A DNA stretch of 20,674 nucleotides, taken from assembly GCA_948762645.1 (NCBI GenBank), contig CAQBRY010000012.1, positions 1-20,674 of the forward strand, in the 5' to 3' direction. A program made the translations under genes and the position numbers. Source of the DNA: an uncultured Eubacteriales bacterium. Its GTDB lineage: Bacteria; Bacillota; Clostridia; Oscillospirales; Acutalibacteraceae. The notes beneath the pieces are model-generated. The model did not search any database. It was not told where the DNA came from and saw nothing but the letters and a program-made list of their open reading frames with translations. Below, one piece after another: positions 16,398 to 20,674 of the stretch (positions within the stretch are counted from its first letter, which is position 1; every line of letters begins with the position of its first letter).

Positions 16398-16426
16398 TTG
16401 AAATAAAAGTAAAATTAAGATATAAT
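16398..16426 (+). promoter_or_regulatory. strong promoter of the decayed macro-domain gene
   Basis: TTGAAA (16398-16403), a 17-base spacer and TATAAT (16421-16426) differ from the sigma-A consensus by one base. The predicted start near 16433 precedes AAAGAG (16445-16450) and the TTG at 16460. The promoter appears intact although the gene behind it is not. Confidence 0.82.
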
Positions 16427-16459
16427 TACAGTAAATAAAAAGTAAAAGAGATAAATACC

Positions 16460-17191
16460 TTGCAAGAAAAAACACAAATTTTATACTATCCACTATTGCA
16501 CCAGTCTCTTTATTAATTCTAGCCTATTTACTTTTAGGAGAAAAACCTCAAAATAATGATATTACTCAGCCAAGTTCAGTCAGAACACAAGGCAGATGCC
16601 CCGAGCCAAATAGAAAATAATCAATTAATATTTACTAAACCTAACAATCATAAAAATCATACAGTAAAAGGAGACATATCAAAATTAAAATATAGATATA
16701 ATATAGAAGTTGACGCAATAGTAAATGCCGCTAATCAACAATTAGACACCAGAGGTGAAGTGTGTGGGGTAATATTTCGCACATCACACGGTCCAAGATT
16801 GCAACAGGAATATCACAACTTTCAATTAATAGAAGGAAATGTAAGGTGTGAAGCAGGAAATACCGTGGCTATACAATACCCAGGATGTAATAGGAATAAA
16901 TACATACTCCTGGACCAATTTATAGCAGAGACCAAATATTTAAACAGCAACTAATAGTATGTTATGAAAATTGTTTAATAGTAGCCATAAATAATGGTTG
17001 AAAATCTGTCGCTTTTCTATCTATTAGTCGCAATATATGGCTATCCTATAGACAAAGCATTTACAATAGCAGTATAAATAGCTGTCAATGAATTATTACC
17101 TCAGTTTGGTGATCAAATTGACAACGTATGTTTCGTTTGTTTTAATGATTATTTATATACTAGATACGTAAATTTTCTTACAAACAATTAA
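16460..17191 (+). pseudogene. decayed exported macro-domain protein (ADP-ribose binding/hydrolase)
   Basis: Pieces of one protein lie in successive frames. After TTG (16460) and a six-A run (16467-16472), one added A would give a signal-type N-terminus whose core reads TIAPVSLLLILAYLLLG. A shift between 16556 and 16620 leads into the frame 16556-16954, which holds the macro-domain start: KGDISKL, then VDAIVNAANQQLDTRG, then CGVIFRTSHGPRLQQEY. Near 16895-16905 it shifts again to HTPGPIYSRDQ, CYENCLIVAINNG, a TGA stop (16999-17001), then SVAFLSIS. Another shift near 17030 gives IYGYPIDKAFTIAV, a TAA (17075-17077), and NVCFVCFNDYLYTRY, ending at TAA 17189-17191. The order matches a full macro domain, a fold that binds or removes ADP-ribose. 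With several shifts and stops it cannot make the whole protein. The 132-aa open frame alone would be an incomplete domain. Confidence 0.85.
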
Positions 17192-17203
17192 TTAAAAATT
17201 TTA

Positions 17204-17231
17204 AAGACTTCCACTTAATAATGGAAGTCTT
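17204..17231 (-). terminator. terminator after tuf (may act on both strands)
   Basis: A 10-bp perfect stem (AAGACTTCCA at 17204-17213 with 17222-17231) has an 8-base loop. On the minus strand it lies 27 bases after the tuf stop and is followed by TTAAAATTTTT. On the plus strand it is followed by TTATTATTT and could also stop the macro-domain transcript. A smaller inverted repeat (ATTAATTC/GAATTAAT, 17250-17270) covers the tuf stop codon. Confidence 0.85.
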
Positions 17232-17258
17232 ATTATTTAATGATTAAAAATTAATTCT

Positions 17259-18461
17259 TTAGGAATTAATAGCAGTAACAACACCTGAACCAACTGTGCG
17301 TCCGCCTTCACGAATAGCAAAACGTAAACCTTCTTCAATAGCTATTGGTGTTATAAGTTCTACATCCATAACAACGTTATCTCCAGGCATACACATTTCT
17401 GTTCCTTCAGGTAAAGAAATTACACCTGTAACGTCTGTGGTTCTGAAATAGAACTGTGGACGGTAATTGTTAAAGAATGGAGTATGACGTCCACCTTCTT
17501 CTTTAGTAAGAACATAAACTTGACCTTTAAATTTAGTATGTGGATTAATAGTACCAGGTTTTGCAAGAACTTGACCTCTTTCTATTTCATCCCTTTGAAT
17601 ACCTCTTAAAAGTACACCTACGTTGTCTCCGGCTTCAGCATAATCAAGTATTTTTCTAAACATTTCAATACCTGTTACAACTACTTTTTTACGTTCCTCA
17701 GTTAGACCAACTAATTCTACCTCTTCAGAAGTCTTTAACTGACCACGTTCTACTCTACCTGTAGCAACTGTTCCACGACCTGTGATTGTAAATACGTCTT
17801 CAACAGGCATTAAGAAAGGTTGATCGGATTTTCTTTCTGGAGTTGGTATGTGTTTATCTACAGCATCCATTAATTCTTGTATACATTTATACTCTTCAGC
17901 ACCAGTATCTTTTGAAGATGACTCAAGAGCTACTAATGCAGAACCACGTATTATAGGAGTATCATCTCCCGGAAACTCATATTCGTTTAATAACTCACGG
18001 ATTTCCATTTCAACAAGATCAAGAAGTTCAGGATCATCAACCTGATCAACTTTATTCATAAATACTACTATATATGGAACTCCAACCTGACGTGCAAGAA
18101 GAATATGTTCTCTTGTCTGAGGCATAGGACCGTCAGCAGCAGAAACTACTAATATAGCACCATCCATCTGTGCAGCACCGGTGATCATGTTTTTAACATA
18201 GTCAGCATGGCCTGGACAGTCAACATGAGCATAGTGACGGGTATCTGTTTGATACTCTACATGAGAGGTATTAATTGTAATACCACGTTCTCTTTCTTCC
18301 GGAGCTTTATCAATGTTAGAATAATCTGTAAATTCTGCTCCACCTTTCAAGCTTAAGAATTTAGTTATTGCAGCGGTAAGAGTGGTCTTACCATGGTCAA
18401 CGTGACCAATTGTACCAATATTAATATGGGGTTTAGTTCTTTCAAATTTTGCCTTTGCCAT
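17259..18461 (-). CDS. tuf: elongation factor Tu
   Basis: This 400-aa GTPase delivers aminoacyl-tRNA to the ribosome. The G motifs are GHVDHGKT (19-26), RGITINTSHVEY (59-70, effector region), DCPGH (81-85) and NKVD (136-139). Domains 2 and 3 are complete through the C-terminal EGLRFAIREGGRTVGSG. Length is normal. The ATG at 18461 has GGGAGG 11 bases upstream. It follows fusA by 91 bases, the usual end of the str operon, and ends at a strong terminator. The C-terminal half (HTPFFNNYRPQFYF, EMCMPGDNV) suggests a Ruminococcaceae-like lineage. An internal promoter in the gap before it would allow more EF-Tu than EF-G. Confidence 0.98.
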   Translation of the reverse strand: MAKAKFERTKPHINIGTIGHVDHGKTTLTAAITKFLSLKGGAEFTDYSNIDKAPEERERGITINTSHVEYQTDTRHYAHVDCPGHADYVKNMITGAAQMDGAILVVSAADGPMPQTREHILLARQVGVPYIVVFMNKVDQVDDPELLDLVEMEIRELLNEYEFPGDDTPIIRGSALVALESSSKDTGAEEYKCIQELMDAVDKHIPTPERKSDQPFLMPVEDVFTITGRGTVATGRVERGQLKTSEEVELVGLTEERKKVVVTGIEMFRKILDYAEAGDNVGVLLRGIQRDEIERGQVLAKPGTINPHTKFKGQVYVLTKEEGGRHTPFFNNYRPQFYFRTTDVTGVISLPEGTEMCMPGDNVVMDVELITPIAIEEGLRFAIREGGRTVGSGVVTAINS

Positions 18462-18517
18462 TTAATTATAATCCTCCCTTAGTTTTATAAACATTGTAAG
18501 TGAAATATACTTTTCAT

Positions 18518-18546
18518 ATTTTACCAGTTAATTAGGAATAAATCAA
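18518..18546 (-). promoter_or_regulatory. probable internal promoter for tuf
   Basis: On the minus strand in the fusA-tuf gap, TTGATT (18546-18541), a 17-base spacer ending in TGG, and TAAAAT (18523-18518) form a good sigma-A promoter with an extended -10. The start would be near 18511, about 50 bases before the tuf ATG. Read-through from fusA is also expected because no terminator is seen in the gap. Confidence 0.6.
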
Positions 18547-18552
18547 CACCAA

Positions 18553-20634
18553 TTAATCGGATTTTTTATTTCTATCAGCAATTATAGTTTCTGATACTGA
18601 TTTTGGAACTTCTGCATAATGACTCGGTTCCATTGTATATTGTCCTCTACCCTGAGTTCTAGAACGCATATCAGTAGCATAACCAAACATTTCTGAAAGA
18701 GGCACCATAGCATTTATTCTTTGTGCTCCAGAAACCGCTTCCATACCTTGAATCATTCCACGTCTTGAGTTTATGTCTCCAATTATGTCTCCCATATACT
18801 CTTCAGGAACTATAACCGTGACTTTCATTATCGGTTCTAAAAGTACGGGATCAGCTTTTCTCATAGCAGCTTTAAACGCCATAGAACCCGCTATTTTAAA
18901 TGCCATTTCTGATGAATCGACTTCGTGATAAGAGCCGTCGTAAAGAGTTACTTTTACATCTACAACATTATACCCTGCAAGAATACCAGTTTGCATAGCA
19001 CCCTGTATACCATTGTCTACAGCGGGTATATATTCCTTAGGTATAGCTCCTCCGACAATATTATTGACAAATTCATAACCTTTAGTCTTATTAGGTTCTA
19101 TCCTTATTTTTACATGTCCATATTGTCCACGTCCGCCAGACTGACGAGCATATTTTTCCTCAACGTCTGCCTCCCTGCGAATTGTTTCTTTATAAGAAAC
19201 CTGAGGTTTACCTACGTTAGCCTCAACTTTAAATTCCCTAAGAAGTCTATCAACAATTATTTCCAGGTGAAGTTCTCCCATACCTGCAATAATCGTTTGG
19301 CCTGTTTCTTCGTCAGTATAAGCCTTAAATGTAGGATCCTCTTCTGCAAGTTTAGAAAGGGCAATACCCATTTTTTCTTGTCCGGCTTTAGTTTTAGGTT
19401 CAATAGCTACTCTAATAACAGGATCTGGGAATTCCATGGACTCTAGTATTACGGGATGTTTTTCATCACATAATGTGTCGCCTGTTGTAGTATTTTTAAG
19501 TCCTACGGCAGCTGCTATGTCTCCTGCGTAAACCGTATCTATATCTTGCCTGTGGTTTGCATGCATTTGAAGTATTCTACCCAAACGCTCATTGTTATCT
19601 TTTGTAGAGTTATATACTGTAGATCCAGCATTGACTGTACCGGAATATACTCTAAAGAAACATAGTTTTCCAACAAACGGATCTGTAGCTATTTTAAATG
19701 CTAAAGCAGAAAAAGGTTCTTCATCGGAAGATTTTCTCTCTATCTCTTCTTCTGTGTCCGGATTTACACCTTTAATTGCCGGAACGTCAGTTGGAGAGGG
19801 CATATAATCTACAATAGCATCAAGAAGTTTTTGTACCCCTTTATTGCGATATGATGTTCCACATGTTACAGGAACCATATCATTATTGATAGTAGCCTTT
19901 CTAATACAGTCTTTCATTTCCTGCATAGTAAGCTTTTCACCTTCAAGATATTTCTCAAATAAAGCGTCATCTTGCTCGGCAATATGCTCCATAAGCTCTG
20001 TATGATACTTTTCAGCTGATTCCTTCATATCTTCAGGTATATCTTCTACTCTTATGTCTTTTCCCAAATCGTCATAATATACATAAGCTTTCATTTCAAC
20101 GAGGTCAACAATACCTTTGAAAGTGTCTTCAGAACCAATTGGAAGCTGTATAGGTACAGCATTACATTTAAGTCTTTCTTTCATCATCTTTACAACATTA
20201 TAAAAATCTGCACCCATAATATCCATTTTATTTACATAAGCCATTCTAGGAACGCCGTATTTGTCGGCTTGACGCCAAACAGTTTCCGACTGGGGTTCAA
20301 CTCCGCCTTTAGCACAAAGTACAGTTACAGAACCGTCAAGAACACGAAGGGATCTTTCAACTTCGACAGTAAAATCAACGTGACCGGGAGTATCAATAAT
20401 ATTAATTCTATGTTTTTTCCAAAAACACGTAGTAGCTGCAGAAGTAATGGTTATACCTCTTTCCTGCTCTTGAGCCATCCAGTCCATTGTAGCAGCACCA
20501 TCATGTGTTTCACCAATTTTGTGATTTACACCTGTATAAAAAAGTATTCTTTCAGTTGTAGTTGTTTTTCCAGCGTCGATGTGAGCCATAATACCTATAT
20601 TACGAGTTAAATCGAGCGATACTTGTCTAGGCAT
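18553..20634 (-). CDS. fusA: elongation factor G
   Basis: This 693-aa GTPase moves tRNA and mRNA through the ribosome after peptide bond formation and, with ribosome recycling factor, splits used ribosomes. The G domain shows AHIDAGKT (17-24), RGITI (59-63), DTPGH (81-85) and NKMD (135-138). Domain IV has the expected GGRGQYGHVKI segment and the C-terminus includes SEMFGYATDMRSRTQGRGQY. Length is normal for the main bacterial EF-G. The ATG at 20634 has AAGGAGG about 5-6 bases upstream. The remaining 40 bases (20635-20674) hold only this ribosome binding site and AT-rich leader. The usual upstream neighbour, rpsG, would lie outside the window. Confidence 0.98.
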   Translation of the reverse strand: MPRQVSLDLTRNIGIMAHIDAGKTTTTERILFYTGVNHKIGETHDGAATMDWMAQEQERGITITSAATTCFWKKHRINIIDTPGHVDFTVEVERSLRVLDGSVTVLCAKGGVEPQSETVWRQADKYGVPRMAYVNKMDIMGADFYNVVKMMKERLKCNAVPIQLPIGSEDTFKGIVDLVEMKAYVYYDDLGKDIRVEDIPEDMKESAEKYHTELMEHIAEQDDALFEKYLEGEKLTMQEMKDCIRKATINNDMVPVTCGTSYRNKGVQKLLDAIVDYMPSPTDVPAIKGVNPDTEEEIERKSSDEEPFSALAFKIATDPFVGKLCFFRVYSGTVNAGSTVYNSTKDNNERLGRILQMHANHRQDIDTVYAGDIAAAVGLKNTTTGDTLCDEKHPVILESMEFPDPVIRVAIEPKTKAGQEKMGIALSKLAEEDPTFKAYTDEETGQTIIAGMGELHLEIIVDRLLREFKVEANVGKPQVSYKETIRREADVEEKYARQSGGRGQYGHVKIRIEPNKTKGYEFVNNIVGGAIPKEYIPAVDNGIQGAMQTGILAGYNVVDVKVTLYDGSYHEVDSSEMAFKIAGSMAFKAAMRKADPVLLEPIMKVTVIVPEEYMGDIIGDINSRRGMIQGMEAVSGAQRINAMVPLSEMFGYATDMRSRTQGRGQYTMEPSHYAEVPKSVSETIIADRNKKSD

Positions 20635-20674
20635 GACATCCTCCTTTTCTCAAATTATTATTCATTTTTAAGGC

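Noticed and set aside
18925..19446. 173-aa plus-strand open frame inside fusA
   Set aside because: It is antisense to EF-G and the translation shows no family features.

Overview
The window is AT-rich DNA from a low-GC Gram-positive bacterium of the class Clostridia. The translated EF-Tu, the SOD with Mn-type signatures, transketolase split into two genes, and the uvrB-uvrA-uvrC cluster all fit. From memory, the EF-Tu C-terminal half (HTPFFNNYRPQFYFRTTDVTG followed by an EMCMPGDNV segment) looks more like Ruminococcaceae/Oscillospirales than Clostridium proper. Secreted proteins that act on eukaryotic-type targets, together with several decaying genes, suggest a bacterium living closely with a eukaryotic host, such as a gut or protist symbiont. 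That lifestyle and the placement are inference.

Layout, left to right. Positions 1-258 hold only a possible gene remnant. Next come, on the minus strand, a superoxide dismutase (259-891) and an exported PPP-family Ser/Thr phosphatase (1017-2276) driven by a perfect consensus promoter. A 403-bp gap follows. Then comes a tight minus-strand operon transcribed in the order cdd, transketolase N half, transketolase C half, fau, mltG (6655 down to 2680). Plus-strand genes follow: a frameshifted DUF4177-like small gene (6814-6974), bioY (7176-7712) and a 54-aa small protein (7803-7967). A minus-strand arginine-type ADP-ribosyltransferase (8008-9039, probably longer at the N-terminus) meets them tail to tail over a 28-bp palindrome. 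uvrC, uvrA and uvrB occupy 9147-16294 on the minus strand. A plus-strand gene of unknown function (13920-14285), with its own promoter and terminator, sits antisense in the uvrA/uvrB gap. A decayed secreted macro-domain gene (16460-17191, plus) separates uvrB from tuf and fusA (17259-20634, minus), the end of the str operon.

How it works together. The housekeeping genes cover nucleotide excision repair, the non-oxidative pentose phosphate pathway with pyrimidine salvage, one-carbon folate metabolism, peptidoglycan glycan-strand termination, biotin uptake and translation elongation. Between these blocks lie isolated single genes that look like host-interaction or accessory factors: phosphatase, ADP-ribosyltransferase, macro domain, and the 121-aa unknown. 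The most notable pattern is that all four of these single-gene islets start from a near-perfect or perfect sigma-A promoter (TTGACA or TTGAAA, 17-bp spacer, TATAAT, then TA). I could not find promoters this good in front of most of the housekeeping genes. The window thus carries a secreted ADP-ribose writer, the ruin of a secreted ADP-ribose reader/eraser, and a secreted eukaryotic-type phosphatase. No CRISPR array, insertion sequence, tRNA or rRNA gene was seen.
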